In this document: in pieces, positions 53,418 through 63,026 of the stretch
How positions within the stretch are numbered: position 1 is the first letter of the stretch
Layout: every line of letters begins with the position of its first letter
NCBI RefSeq assembly: GCF_000619825.1
Contig: NZ_JHUW01000011.1
Location: 62,001 to 126,000 of the forward strand
Direction: 5' to 3'
Origin: Prevotella sp. MA2016
GTDB taxonomy: Bacteria > Bacteroidota > Bacteroidia > Bacteroidales > Bacteroidaceae
Length of the DNA: 64,000 nt
Translations under genes and position numbers: made by a program
The notes under the pieces: generated by a model
Databases searched by the model: none
Told to the model about the DNA's origin: nothing
What the model saw: the letters and a program-made list of their open reading frames with translations, nothing else

Positions 53418-53915
53418 TTAATCGCGCGACTTAAAAAATTCTGTAATCTTTTTCACCGCAATATGATAGGACGCTTTTAGTGCTCCCTCCGACGTTTTCA
53501 GCAGCTCGCTCATATCGCTATATTTCATCTCATCAAAATAACGCAACTGAAACACAGTACGTTGCACATCAGGCAACTGTGACACAGCTTGCTGCAACAT
53601 AGCTTCAGTCTCATTGCCATCAAAATAATCATCTGCCAGCAAACTGTTAGCCACTGAGAGATCTTCAGATGTAGTAGAAGCCACATGCTTATTGTGACGC
53701 AAAAAGTCAAGACTCTCATTGATTGCTATGCGCGACAACCAAGTAGATATCTTAGACTCGCCATGAAATTCATCAAAGCCATTCCATGCTTTCAGAAAAA
53801 CATTCTGAAGCACGTCATTAGCATCGTCGTGGGTGAGCACGATGTGACGTATCTGCCAGTATAGCCTCTCACTATGCTCGCGAACTATCGACTCGAACTC
53901 CCTTCGCTTATCCAT
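53418..53915 (-). CDS. ECF RNA polymerase sigma factor
   Basis: 165 residues with sigma-70 regions 2 and 4 only. Region 2 is DDANDVLQNVFLKAWNGFDEF with KISTWLSRIAINESLDFLR; region 4 is LPDVQRTVFQLRYFDEMKYSDM and GALKASYHIAVKKI, a helix-turn-helix that reads the -35 element. The start overlaps the L,D-transpeptidase gene by 31 bases, so its translation is tied to that enzyme. Followed by the probable anti-sigma gene. Confidence 0.93.
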   Translation of the reverse strand: MDKRREFESIVREHSERLYWQIRHIVLTHDDANDVLQNVFLKAWNGFDEFHGESKISTWLSRIAINESLDFLRHNKHVASTTSEDLSVANSLLADDYFDGNETEAMLQQAVSQLPDVQRTVFQLRYFDEMKYSDMSELLKTSEGALKASYHIAVKKITEFFKSRD

Positions 53916-55372
53916 TTCAATTCTTTACTTATTACCTTATCAAATCCATACAAGTCAGGGCAATAATCGATTGCTCCTGTCTTGGGATTAGGAAAGGCTG
54001 TATAATACAATATGTATAAAGGCACATTCGGCTTCACACCATGATACCCTATCAGTCGATAAGGCCGTGACGCATCAGCATGCTTGCTTAGCCATTCACG
54101 ACCACGATTGGTAACTGGAGGGATATCCATAGAAATGCGAATGCTCTCAAGTGTCCATTCGTCAACACCTGCTAGCAGGAAGCATGCCAGTTCAAAAGGC
54201 TTCTGCACCCTGACACAGCCATGCGATAAAGTGCGTCGCTCGCGCTGAAAAGCTGCATGGTTATTGGTGTCATGAAGATAAATCGAAAAATCGTTTGGGA
54301 AGCGGAATACGATACGCCCAAGCGAGTTGCCTACTCCCCCCTTCTGACTGATACGCAGTCTGCCCGAGAGCAAAGCATTGGCATCTACACTACTTACATT
54401 CAGCGTATCTGTAGATTCTTTATCAATAATAGAATAGCGGTTGCGAGCGAAATAGGCCGAATCTCCTGCATGCTGCACTACCTCAGTTTTTACTATGTTA
54501 TACGGGATGACCCACTCTGGATTTATCTGCATATAACTGATGGCACTATGCAACAAAGGGGTCTTGGTTGGCACAGCACCACAACAGATACGCATATCGA
54601 GCACACTATCAGCACAAACAGCCCAAAGCTGTTGAGAGGGAATATTCACCAATATCTGACGCTGATTAGCTTCGGGGTGTGTAATCTGCCAACGGCAGCG
54701 CTCCATATTTACAGCCAGTTGCTGACGTTTCTCAGCATCCGTCGTCTTATCCATTTCATTTATCAGCGCCTTATAGATATAAGTTTGAGGGGCAGACGAC
54801 ACCAGATATGCCACGCGATCGCTCTCTTTCATCTTCTTACAAGCTTCGGTAGTATCTGGTAAAGCTGGATCATAATCAAACACACGTGCAAAAATATCGG
54901 GATTACCTATCTTTGGATCCATGCGATTAAAAACACGTGGTTTCATAAATCCATAGCGCTGACCGGTGACATAACGCACATAGGCTTTGGTGAGATGCGC
55001 ATCCAGGCGAGGCAATACCTCATTGATACTCACACCAACAGAATCAAAAGCCAACTGATGAACAATCGCCAAATCACTTGCGATCTCAGGTAAGAAAAAT
55101 GCAGTTGTATCTAGCCCATTACGAGGCACCTCACGACGAAGATAGGTCAATACGGAATCAGCATCTGCTGAAACGCCCATTCTATCAAACCATACACCGG
55201 TAAGGGAACTATCCAACTGATTGACATATTCGCCGAAAGCAGAACGCTCAGCCTCTGACAACCTGCCTCCTTGACCAAAGCAGGAAACCAGTACCATGCA
55301 GATGCTCAACAAGCCTACACTTATTGAATAGATACCTTGCGAACAACTTTTCCTACCTTTAGTATGTAACAC
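53885..55372 (-). CDS. L,D-transpeptidase (YkuD) lipoprotein
   Basis: 495 residues. The N-terminus has a lipobox LVSC near residue 30 and is anchored in the membrane. The middle is a YcbB-like scaffold, and the YkuD catalytic motif SHGCVRVQKP lies near residue 390, with Cys as nucleophile. Such enzymes make 3-3 cross-links in peptidoglycan or attach proteins to it. The start codon lies 52 bases inside the upstream small gene, and the 3' end overlaps the sigma gene, making a tightly coupled run. Confidence 0.9.
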   Translation of the reverse strand: MLHTKGRKSCSQGIYSISVGLLSICMVLVSCFGQGGRLSEAERSAFGEYVNQLDSSLTGVWFDRMGVSADADSVLTYLRREVPRNGLDTTAFFLPEIASDLAIVHQLAFDSVGVSINEVLPRLDAHLTKAYVRYVTGQRYGFMKPRVFNRMDPKIGNPDIFARVFDYDPALPDTTEACKKMKESDRVAYLVSSAPQTYIYKALINEMDKTTDAEKRQQLAVNMERCRWQITHPEANQRQILVNIPSQQLWAVCADSVLDMRICCGAVPTKTPLLHSAISYMQINPEWVIPYNIVKTEVVQHAGDSAYFARNRYSIIDKESTDTLNVSSVDANALLSGRLRISQKGGVGNSLGRIVFRFPNDFSIYLHDTNNHAAFQRERRTLSHGCVRVQKPFELACFLLAGVDEWTLESIRISMDIPPVTNRGREWLSKHADASRPYRLIGYHGVKPNVPLYILYYTAFPNPKTGAIDYCPDLYGFDKVISKELKWISEGSSSR

Positions 55373-55629
55373 CCTTTTGAAAGATTAAGTTCCACACGCT
55401 GAACAGGGGCATCAATATTATATTCTGCCACCAGACGGCCTGTCAGCGACACTACTTTGAGCTTTTCGCCCTGAGCACCACTCACAGTAACAATTCGCCC
55501 TTCGACCACTATCGACACATCATCGATTTGCGTCGAATGAGCCGGATCCATCAGCATACCAGTAGCCAAAACCGGGGCTGCCAGTAGGAACAATATGGTT
55601 GAAATGAGTAGAAATCTCCGCATAAGCAA
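55321..55629 (-). CDS. Small secreted protein resembling a T9SS C-terminal sorting domain
   Basis: 102 residues: signal peptide (FLLISTILFLLAAPVLA), then about 75 residues with the pattern VSLTGRLVAEYN, ELNLSKGCYILKVGK and VVRKVSI. This is like the C-terminal tail domain of type IX secretion cargo, but without any cargo in front. It may be a stand-alone tail-like protein or a small DUF3244-type protein. It has its own promoter box at 55647-55654 and overlaps the transpeptidase start. Confidence 0.65.
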   Translation of the reverse strand: MLMRRFLLISTILFLLAAPVLATGMLMDPAHSTQIDDVSIVVEGRIVTVSGAQGEKLKVVSLTGRLVAEYNIDAPVQRVELNLSKGCYILKVGKVVRKVSIQ

Positions 55630-55646
55630 TTTATCTATAGTCGGGG

Positions 55647-55654
55647 CAAAGTTA
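55647..55654 (-). promoter_or_regulatory. -7 box of the transpeptidase-sigma operon
   Basis: TAACTTTG on the minus strand, 17 bases before the ATG at 55629. Five overlapping or closely spaced genes down to 52567 follow without another clear box. Confidence 0.6.
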
Positions 55655-55711
55655 GGTAAATCTTTCGAAATGACAAAATTTTAAGCTAAAAAAGTAGTAT
55701 TTCAGACACTT

Positions 55712-56626
55712 CTACACATCAAAGACTGCCATTTCGGTGGTCAAATAACTATTCTCAAACACCTCTTTTGCCTGATCAAGCAATACCGTTTCGTCTTCAT
55801 AACGCGAGCTATAATGCCCTAAAAGCAACTTACCGGCACCGGCATCACGAGCCACCATAGCAGCCTGTCGAGCCGTGGAGTGACAATACTTCTCAGCTTG
55901 TGGCAGATGGTCATCGCCATAGGTACTCTCATGGTAGAGCGTGCTTACCCCTTTTACCTGCTTCCAGAGATCTGGTATATAGCGCGTGTCAGAAAGATAA
56001 GCATAGCTGCGCACAGGATCGGCAGGTATCACCAAGCGTTCATTGGGAATCACATCGCCATCAGGCGTGGTCCAGTCGGCCCCAGCCTTGATATTATTAA
56101 TCTGACTACGTGGAACACCATAGCACTCCAGCATCTCAGGACGTATATGGGGTTGCGATGGTTTTTCGCTTATCAGATAACCGCAACAAGGCATGCGATG
56201 TATCAGCGGAATGCTTTCGACGGTAATGCTACGATCTTCGTAAACGACAGCACGCTTCGTAGTGTCAACGGGATGGAACACCACTTCAAACCCCAAGTCA
56301 TGGGTATAAAATGCCAACTGACGCTCTAATTCCTCCCCCAGTTCCTTCGGTCCATGGACATGCAACTTGGCTGTTCTACCCAACAAACCGAACGTTGAAA
56401 TCATGCCAATCAACCCAAAGCAGTGATCGCCATGCAGATGGGTAATAAACACATGACTCAGTTTGGTAAAGCGTACACGACACTTACGCAACTGCATCTG
56501 AGTACCCTCAGCACAGTCGAGCATCAGCACTTTCTCGCGCACTTCAACCACCTGCGATGACGCATTATGACGAAGTGTGGGCAGCGCGCTGCCACATCCT
56601 AATATATGAACTTTAAATGGTTCCAA
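55712..56626 (-). CDS. rnz: Ribonuclease Z
   Basis: Endonuclease that trims tRNA 3' ends. 304 residues of the metallo-beta-lactamase fold. The zinc motif is THLHGDH with H63, H65, D67 and H68; LDCAEGTQ precedes it, and SDTRY, HESTYGD and the C-terminal LLGHYSSRY complete the site. The length is normal for the short ElaC form. It is third in an operon after mazG and a lipoprotein gene (gap 17 bases). Confidence 0.95.
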   Translation of the reverse strand: MEPFKVHILGCGSALPTLRHNASSQVVEVREKVLMLDCAEGTQMQLRKCRVRFTKLSHVFITHLHGDHCFGLIGMISTFGLLGRTAKLHVHGPKELGEELERQLAFYTHDLGFEVVFHPVDTTKRAVVYEDRSITVESIPLIHRMPCCGYLISEKPSQPHIRPEMLECYGVPRSQINNIKAGADWTTPDGDVIPNERLVIPADPVRSYAYLSDTRYIPDLWKQVKGVSTLYHESTYGDDHLPQAEKYCHSTARQAAMVARDAGAGKLLLGHYSSRYEDETVLLDQAKEVFENSYLTTEMAVFDV

Positions 56627-56643
56627 GCTTTGATACTTAATAA

Positions 56644-57327
56644 TTACAATTTCATATACTCATCCTGATGCTCCTCAAGCTTTAATCCATGCAAATCGGG
56701 CACAGGTTTTTCTTTCCAACGTGTATATTCCAGCGTCTCCTCTTCGTCCTGAGGTTTACCTATAGTTTTATACACAAGTGTATCATGAGAAAGTTTCAGA
56801 ATCTCAAAAAAGTTAGTCTCCTCTGATTGTCCACCGCCTTCACGAATTGAAGTTATCTCAAGTTGACCATTAAAGATTCTCCATGTACGGTAGGTGATGT
56901 TCGTCATCTCGATTGACTCTGCTACACCACCCTCTTTGATACGAATTCCTATTTCGTCACTACCATCCAGCGGATCGGGCATCACCCAGTCGCCAAGCAA
57001 CAGGTTTATATTGATTACCTCAGTTGCTTCGGTCTGATTTTTGTTAGTCATCACAGCCAGGCGATCGCCAACTTTTATCGAACCAAGCATCTTATGATCT
57101 CTCTGTGCTCGAGTCACATTAAGTGTCAATGTATCGCCGCTATCGGTTATCACCTTTAATACAGAAGCCGACGGTATGCCACCACAGAGGCCATAGAGGG
57201 TATGATCACGAATCAAATCGTTCACATCTACCGTATCCTCTTCACGCTCAGCCTGATGACTGTTACCACCACAGCTCAGCATCATCATAGCGACCATCGC
57301 CACACTCAGAAAAACTAACTTTTTCAT
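56644..57327 (-). CDS. Lipoprotein with lipocalin-like C-terminus
   Basis: 227 residues. The signal peptide ends in the lipobox MMLSC (Cys 19), followed by GGNSHQAEREED. Residues about 110-200 look like the small lipocalin-like beta barrel common in Bacteroidota lipoproteins: LLGDWVMPD, GQLEITSIREGG, EILKLSHDTLVYK. No ligand can be named. It lies between mazG and rnz with gaps of 11 and 17 bases. Confidence 0.65.
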   Translation of the reverse strand: MKKLVFLSVAMVAMMMLSCGGNSHQAEREEDTVDVNDLIRDHTLYGLCGGIPSASVLKVITDSGDTLTLNVTRAQRDHKMLGSIKVGDRLAVMTNKNQTEATEVININLLLGDWVMPDPLDGSDEIGIRIKEGGVAESIEMTNITYRTWRIFNGQLEITSIREGGGQSEETNFFEILKLSHDTLVYKTIGKPQDEEETLEYTRWKEKPVPDLHGLKLEEHQDEYMKL

Positions 57328-57338
57328 ATCTTTAGGTC

Positions 57339-58196
57339 TTAATTCTTCAACTTTTCCTTGGCTTCATTCCAGAGGGCATCCATCTCGCCTAAGGTCATAT
57401 CCTTGAGCGGCTTACCCATCTTGATGCTATGCGCCTCGATATAGTTGAATCGGTTGATAAACTTACGATTGGTCTTTTCAAGCGCATTATCCGGATTCAG
57501 TTTATATAATCGGGCTGCATTAATCACGCTAAACAGGAAATCACCCAATTCCTCAGTCGATTTTTCTTTATCCTCCTTATTCAGTTCAGCTTCGAGTTCT
57601 GCCAGCTCTTCATGCACCTTTTTCCATACATCCTGGCGGTCTTCCCAATCGAAGCCAACATTGCGGGCCTTGTCTTGGATACGATATGCCTTGATAAGCG
57701 ATGGAAGCGCATCGGGTACACCAGCCAACACCGACTTATTGCCATCCTTCTCCTTCAGTTTTATCTGCTCCCAATTTTCCAAGACTTGAGTAACGCTTGT
57801 TACATGAGCCTGGCTAACATTACTAGCATTACTAGGAACATAAGGCAGAGGCTTGGGATCTTCAGCATCAATCTGTGAGGGATGATAAACATGGGGATGG
57901 CGGGTAATCATCTTTCGAGTAAGCGCGTTACAAACATCGGCCATATCAAACTGCTCCTTCTCTTCAGCTATCTTGGCATAGAAACAGATGTGCAGCAACA
58001 CATCGCCTAATTCCTTGCAAATATCAGGGATATCATTCTTTATAAGAGCATCGCAGAGTTCATAAGTCTCTTCGATGGTATTGGGACGAAGGCTCTCGTT
58101 GGTTTGCTTTTTGTCCCATGGACAATTAGCTCTTAACGCATCTAAAACGTCAAGAAATCGACCGAAAGCCTGCATTTTTTCTTCTTTTGTATGCAT
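57339..58196 (-). CDS. mazG: Nucleoside triphosphate pyrophosphohydrolase
   Basis: Hydrolyses NTPs and damaged dNTPs to the monophosphate. 285 residues with two MazG domains: the first has [22 protein letters not shown] and [11 protein letters not shown], and the second [11 protein letters not shown] and [12 protein letters not shown]. EExxE-type metal motifs are complete. First gene of the mazG-lipoprotein-rnz operon, with a divergent promoter towards valS (TACTTTTG at 58216-58223). Confidence 0.95.
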   Translation of the reverse strand: MHTKEEKMQAFGRFLDVLDALRANCPWDKKQTNESLRPNTIEETYELCDALIKNDIPDICKELGDVLLHICFYAKIAEEKEQFDMADVCNALTRKMITRHPHVYHPSQIDAEDPKPLPYVPSNASNVSQAHVTSVTQVLENWEQIKLKEKDGNKSVLAGVPDALPSLIKAYRIQDKARNVGFDWEDRQDVWKKVHEELAELEAELNKEDKEKSTEELGDFLFSVINAARLYKLNPDNALEKTNRKFINRFNYIEAHSIKMGKPLKDMTLGEMDALWNEAKEKLKN

Positions 58197-58215
58197 AAAT
58201 CAATCATTTTCCGTG

Positions 58216-58253
58216 CAAAAGTACGAATTTTAAATGGAAATTTAGTAATTTTG
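58216..58253. promoter_or_regulatory. Divergent promoters mazG / valS
   Basis: TACTTTTG on the minus strand (58216-58223) lies 19 bases before mazG. TAATTTTG on the plus strand (58246-58253) lies 33 bases before the valS ATG. Confidence 0.5.
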
Positions 58254-58286
58254 CAGCGAATTTTGCAAAATATTAAAATATTATAT

Positions 58287-60998
58287 ATGGAATTAGCTAG
58301 CAAATACGACCCAAAAGAGGTCGAATCGAAATGGTATCAGTACTGGCTCGACAACAAACTCTTTGCCAGTAAGCCCGACGGACGTCAACCTTACACAATC
58401 GTCATCCCACCACCAAATGTAACAGGTGTATTGCACATGGGACACATGCTGAACAACACTATCCAGGATATTCTGGTGCGTCGTGCTCGCATGGAGGGAA
58501 AGAATGCTTGTTGGGTACCAGGTACCGACCATGCTTCTATCGCTACCGAGGCTAAGGTGGTGAAGAAACTCGCCGGCGAAGGTATCAAGAAGCGTGACTT
58601 GACACGTGAGCAATTCCTGAAGCATGCTTGGGATTGGACCGACGAGCATGGCGGTATCATCCTGAAGCAGTTGCGCCGTTTGGGTGCCAGTTGCGACTGG
58701 GACCGCACAGCGTTCACCATGGATGAAACACGTAGTAAGAGCGTCATCAAGGTGTTTGTAGACCTTTATAACAAAGGACTCATTTACCGTGGTCTTCGTA
58801 TGGTAAACTGGGATCCAAAAGCACTGACAGCACTTTCTACCGAGGAGGTTATCTATAAAGAGGAGCAAAGTCATCTGTTCCACCTGAAGTACTACGTAGC
58901 AGATATTGAAGATGGAACATTGAATATTGAACAACTGCAGGCTGAGGGCAACATCATCCATAAGGATGAGAAGGGCTATTACGCTGTGGTTGCCACTACC
59001 CGTCCAGAGACTATCATGGGTGATACTGCTATGTGTATCAACCCGAAGGACCCCAAGAACCAGTGGTTGAAAGGCCACAAGGTGATTGTACCTCTTGTAG
59101 GACGTGTCATCCCAGTCATCGAGGACCGCTATGTTGACATCGAGTTTGGTACCGGTTGCTTGAAGGTAACACCTGCTCATGACACTAACGACTATATGTT
59201 GGGTAAGACTCACAACTTGGAGACTATCGACATCTTTAATCCCGATGGTACCATCTCTGAGCAGAGCCCACTCTATGTAGGTATGGACCGCATGGACTGC
59301 CGCAAGCAGATTAGCAAGGACCTGCAGGCTGCCGGACTGATGGAGCGCATTGAGGACTATATTAATAAGGTAGGTTACTCTGAGCGCAACCCTGACACCG
59401 CCATCGAGCCACGCCTCTCACTGCAGTGGTTCCTGAAGATGCAGCACTTTGCTGACATCGCTCTGCCACCAGTAATGAATGACGAACTGAAGTTCTATCC
59501 AGCAAAATACAAGAATACTTATAAGAACTGGTTGGAGAATATCCAGGATTGGTGTATCTCTCGTCAGTTGTGGTGGGGACATCGTATTCCTGCTTACTAC
59601 TATGATGAAGAGAAGTTTGTAGTAGCCGAGACTGCCGAAGAGGCATTGGAGCTGGCTCGTAAGGAAAGTGGCAACGCAAACCTGCAGTTGAGCGATATGA
59701 AGCAGGATGAGGATGCACTTGACACATGGTTCTCTTCATGGCTGTGGCCAATCTCTCTGTTCGACGGAATCAACAATCCTGGTAACGAGGAGATCAACTA
59801 CTACTACCCCACTGCCGACCTGGTAACAGGTCCAGATATCATCTTCTTCTGGGTAGCACGTATGATCATGGCTGGCTACGAGTATATTGGCAAGATGCCT
59901 TTCAAGAACGTTTATTTCACAGGTATCGTTCGTGATAAGCTGGGTCGCAAGATGTCAAAGTCACTGGGTAACTCACCAGATCCTATCGAACTGATTGAGA
60001 AGTTTGGTGCCGACGGTGTGCGTATGGGTATGATGCTCTCAGCTCCTGCTGGCAACGATATCCTCTTCGACGAAGCTCTCTGCGAACAGGGACGTAACTT
60101 CAACAATAAGATTTGGAATGCATTCCGCTTGGTTAAGGGCTGGAAGGTGGCTGATATCGAGCAGCCAGAGGCTGGCAAGATTGCTACCGCTTGGTTTGAG
60201 GCTAAGTTGAAGCAGACCAATGCCGAGGTTGAGGATCTGTTTAAGAAGTATCGTATCAGCGAGGCCCTGATGGCAGTTTACAAACTGTTCTGGGATGAGT
60301 TCTCAAGTTGGTACCTCGAGATGGTTAAGCCCGCCTACATCAATGGTGAGCCTCAGCCTATCGACAAGGCAACTTATGACAAGACCCTTGAGTTCTTCGA
60401 GATTCTGCTGAAGATGCTGCACCCATTCATGCCATTCATCACTGAGGAATTGTGGCAGCACCTCTATGACCGTCAGGAAGGCGAATCAATTATGCGTGTC
60501 AGCCTGAAGCTCGACGCTCCAACCAACGATGACGAAGCACTCATCGCTCAGGTTGAGAATGTGAAGCAGATTGTATCAGGTGTGCGTATGGTTCGCAACC
60601 AGAAGAACATCGCCCCCAAAGAGCAGCTCGACCTTCAGGTTGTTGGCAAGAATGACTATGATGCCTTCGATGCAGTAGTTATCAAGATGGCCAATCTGAA
60701 GAGCATCAACGTCGTTGCAGAGAAGGATGCCACCGCATCTGCCTTCATGGTAGGCACCGATGAGTTTGCCGTTCCTGTTGGCGACATGATTGATGTGGAA
60801 GCCGAGATTGCCAAGATGGAGGCTCAGTTGCAGCACCTCGAAGGTTTCCTGGCTGGCGTCAAGAAAAAGCTCTCGAATGAGCGCTTTGTTGCAAATGCGC
60901 CAGAGGCAGTTGTAGCTCTTGAACGCAAGAAGCAAAGTGATTCGGAAGAGAAGATTGCAGCACTGAAAGAAAGCATCGCTGCTCTGAAGAACAAGTAA
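58287..60998 (+). CDS. valS: Valyl-tRNA synthetase
   Basis: Class I synthetase of 903 residues from the ATG at 58287; an in-frame start at 58191 is upstream of the promoter box and is rejected. HIGH motif as HMGH in [14 protein letters not shown], editing domain with [17 protein letters not shown] in [14 protein letters not shown], and a C-terminal coiled coil ([18 protein letters not shown]) that contacts tRNA. Monocistronic, ended by a strong terminator. Confidence 0.97.
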   Translation: MELASKYDPKEVESKWYQYWLDNKLFASKPDGRQPYTIVIPPPNVTGVLHMGHMLNNTIQDILVRRARMEGKNACWVPGTDHASIATEAKVVKKLAGEGIKKRDLTREQFLKHAWDWTDEHGGIILKQLRRLGASCDWDRTAFTMDETRSKSVIKVFVDLYNKGLIYRGLRMVNWDPKALTALSTEEVIYKEEQSHLFHLKYYVADIEDGTLNIEQLQAEGNIIHKDEKGYYAVVATTRPETIMGDTAMCINPKDPKNQWLKGHKVIVPLVGRVIPVIEDRYVDIEFGTGCLKVTPAHDTNDYMLGKTHNLETIDIFNPDGTISEQSPLYVGMDRMDCRKQISKDLQAAGLMERIEDYINKVGYSERNPDTAIEPRLSLQWFLKMQHFADIALPPVMNDELKFYPAKYKNTYKNWLENIQDWCISRQLWWGHRIPAYYYDEEKFVVAETAEEALELARKESGNANLQLSDMKQDEDALDTWFSSWLWPISLFDGINNPGNEEINYYYPTADLVTGPDIIFFWVARMIMAGYEYIGKMPFKNVYFTGIVRDKLGRKMSKSLGNSPDPIELIEKFGADGVRMGMMLSAPAGNDILFDEALCEQGRNFNNKIWNAFRLVKGWKVADIEQPEAGKIATAWFEAKLKQTNAEVEDLFKKYRISEALMAVYKLFWDEFSSWYLEMVKPAYINGEPQPIDKATYDKTLEFFEILLKMLHPFMPFITEELWQHLYDRQEGESIMRVSLKLDAPTNDDEALIAQVENVKQIVSGVRMVRNQKNIAPKEQLDLQVVGKNDYDAFDAVVIKMANLKSINVVAEKDATASAFMVGTDEFAVPVGDMIDVEAEIAKMEAQLQHLEGFLAGVKKKLSNERFVANAPEAVVALERKKQSDSEEKIAALKESIAALKNK

Positions 60999-61005
60999 TA
61001 AAAAG

Positions 61006-61033
61006 CCCCCGCCTCAATGAAGCGGGGTTTTTT
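61006..61033. terminator. Bidirectional terminator valS / dsbD
   Basis: CCCCGC (61007-61012) pairs with GCGGGG (61022-61027), followed by six T on the plus strand. The A-run before it gives a T-run on the minus strand. It serves both convergent genes. Confidence 0.9.
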
Positions 61034-63016
61034 CTATTTCAAACCTTTATTCAAGAAATCTATATATCCTTGAATATCCTCATCGTAAGAACGGCTACCC
61101 GCAAGCGGGTGGCCTTTTTCGTCTAATATCACATAGAATGGTTGGGCGTTGGCGCCAAACTTGACACGCTGGAAATAGCTCCACTTATCGCCAACAGTAC
61201 GCAATGTGCGCTTCTGCCCGTTCTCCTCTACTTCGATAGGTGTAGCAAGTGGTGTCTTGTCATCCACATAAAGTGATATCAAGATATACTTATTATTCAG
61301 GATGTCAGCCACCTGAGGATCACTCCATACAGCAGCTTCCATCTTACGGCAGTTGACGCATCCAAAGCCTGTAAAATCAATAATGACAGGCTTATGCTCA
61401 GCCTTGGCTGCAGCCATGCCCTGCTCGTAGTCCTTATACTTAGCTTCGGTCACTGTCTTCTGCAGATTAAAGTCCTGCGTATTCATCGGAGGAGCGAAGG
61501 CAGAGATGGCCTTAAGTGGTGCGCCCCACAAACCAGGAATCATATAGATAGTGAATGCCAACGATGCCATTGCCAAAAAGAACTGAGGCACATTGGTGCG
61601 ATGCTGATCGTCATCATGTGGGAATTTAATCCAACCCAAGAGGTAAGCACCCAGCAGACCAAAAATGACGATCCACAATGCCAAGAACACCTCACGGTCG
61701 AGGATATGCCAGCCATAAGCCAAATCAGCCACACTGAGGAACTTGAGTGCGAAAGCCAATTCAATGAAACCAAGTGTCACCTTAATGACATTCATCCAGC
61801 CTCCTGACTTAGGAGCCGACTTGAGCAAAGAGGGGAACATGGCAAACAATGTGAATGGAATGGCCAATGCTATTGCAAATCCCAACATACCTACAGTTGG
61901 TGCCACAATGCTACCCTGAGTTGAGACAGCCACCAACAGGAAGCCAATGATAGGACCAGTGCAAGAGAACGATACCAAAGCCAAGGTAAATGCCATCAGG
62001 AAGATGCTCAGCAGACCAGTGGTACTCTCTGATTTCTCATCAATCTTTGTTGACCAAGATGACGGCAGAGTTATCTCAAATGCGCCTAAGAACGAAGCGG
62101 CGAATACCACCAGCAATAGACAGAAGAAGATGTTGAACACCGCATTGGTTGCCAAAGCATTGAGCGCACTAGCACCAAACAGTAAGGTTACTGCCAAACC
62201 TAACAGCACATAGATAACTACAATGCTCAGACCATAAGTAGTCGCCTCACGGATTGCCTTAGAACGATCCTTATTCCGCTTCAAGAAAAAGGATACCGTC
62301 ATTGGAATGATAGGCCATACACAAGGCGTGAACAAAGCGATGAAGCCACCCAAGAAGCCCTCGATAAATATCAACCACAGAGCCATACTCTCCGTAGGTG
62401 CCGAATTGCCATTAAAAGCCTGAAGCTCAGAGATAACCGGCGTCCAAAGATTGGCAGCCAGGCTATCGCTGCCGAAATCGGCAGCGGGGCTAACAGTGCT
62501 AGCCGGACTAGTTAGGCTAGTATCAGCAGCAGAAATCTGCTGCTCTGGCTGACTTTCAGCCAGAGAACTTGCACCTGACGCTTTCAGCTGAACCTCAGAT
62601 GGAGGCAGGCAGGCCTGATCATTACAAGCACCATACTCCACATAGCAGTCGATATCATACTTGGGTTTGGTAAACTTTATCTTTTGTACAAAAGTAACAG
62701 CATTCTCAAAATACCGTACTTCCATCCCGAAGAGTTTATCCTGCTGCTTGATTTCTTTACCACGAGCCTGCAATTTTCCAACAGGCTGTGCACCATCCAT
62801 TTTCACAGAGTTGAACGTGGCTGAAATAGGGCCATCAGAGCCAAGACCGGTAGAATAAACATGCCAACCGGCATCAATGGTAGCCTTAAAGACGAGCTCA
62901 GCCTCGCCATTCTTCAAATCCTTCAACTGTGTGGTGAAGTGTACTGGGTCCATTATCTGGGCCCTGACACTTAACACAGTCAGTACTAGCCATAGTATTG
63001 TGATGATTTTCTTCAT
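61034..63016 (-). CDS. dsbD: DsbD-type thiol:disulfide interchange protein
   Basis: 660 residues. A signal peptide is followed by an N-terminal periplasmic domain with a Cys pair (VEYGACNDQACLPP), eight membrane helices with FTPCVWPIIPMT and SFSCTGPIIG bearing the transmembrane cysteines, and a C-terminal thioredoxin domain with GFGCVNCRK. It carries electrons from the cytoplasm to periplasmic thiols. Ten bases after the glutamine synthetase gene, so the two may share a transcript. Confidence 0.93.
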   Translation of the reverse strand: MKKIITILWLVLTVLSVRAQIMDPVHFTTQLKDLKNGEAELVFKATIDAGWHVYSTGLGSDGPISATFNSVKMDGAQPVGKLQARGKEIKQQDKLFGMEVRYFENAVTFVQKIKFTKPKYDIDCYVEYGACNDQACLPPSEVQLKASGASSLAESQPEQQISAADTSLTSPASTVSPAADFGSDSLAANLWTPVISELQAFNGNSAPTESMALWLIFIEGFLGGFIALFTPCVWPIIPMTVSFFLKRNKDRSKAIREATTYGLSIVVIYVLLGLAVTLLFGASALNALATNAVFNIFFCLLLVVFAASFLGAFEITLPSSWSTKIDEKSESTTGLLSIFLMAFTLALVSFSCTGPIIGFLLVAVSTQGSIVAPTVGMLGFAIALAIPFTLFAMFPSLLKSAPKSGGWMNVIKVTLGFIELAFALKFLSVADLAYGWHILDREVFLALWIVIFGLLGAYLLGWIKFPHDDDQHRTNVPQFFLAMASLAFTIYMIPGLWGAPLKAISAFAPPMNTQDFNLQKTVTEAKYKDYEQGMAAAKAEHKPVIIDFTGFGCVNCRKMEAAVWSDPQVADILNNKYILISLYVDDKTPLATPIEVEENGQKRTLRTVGDKWSYFQRVKFGANAQPFYVILDEKGHPLAGSRSYDEDIQGYIDFLNKGLK

Positions 63017-63026
63017 ATATACCTTT

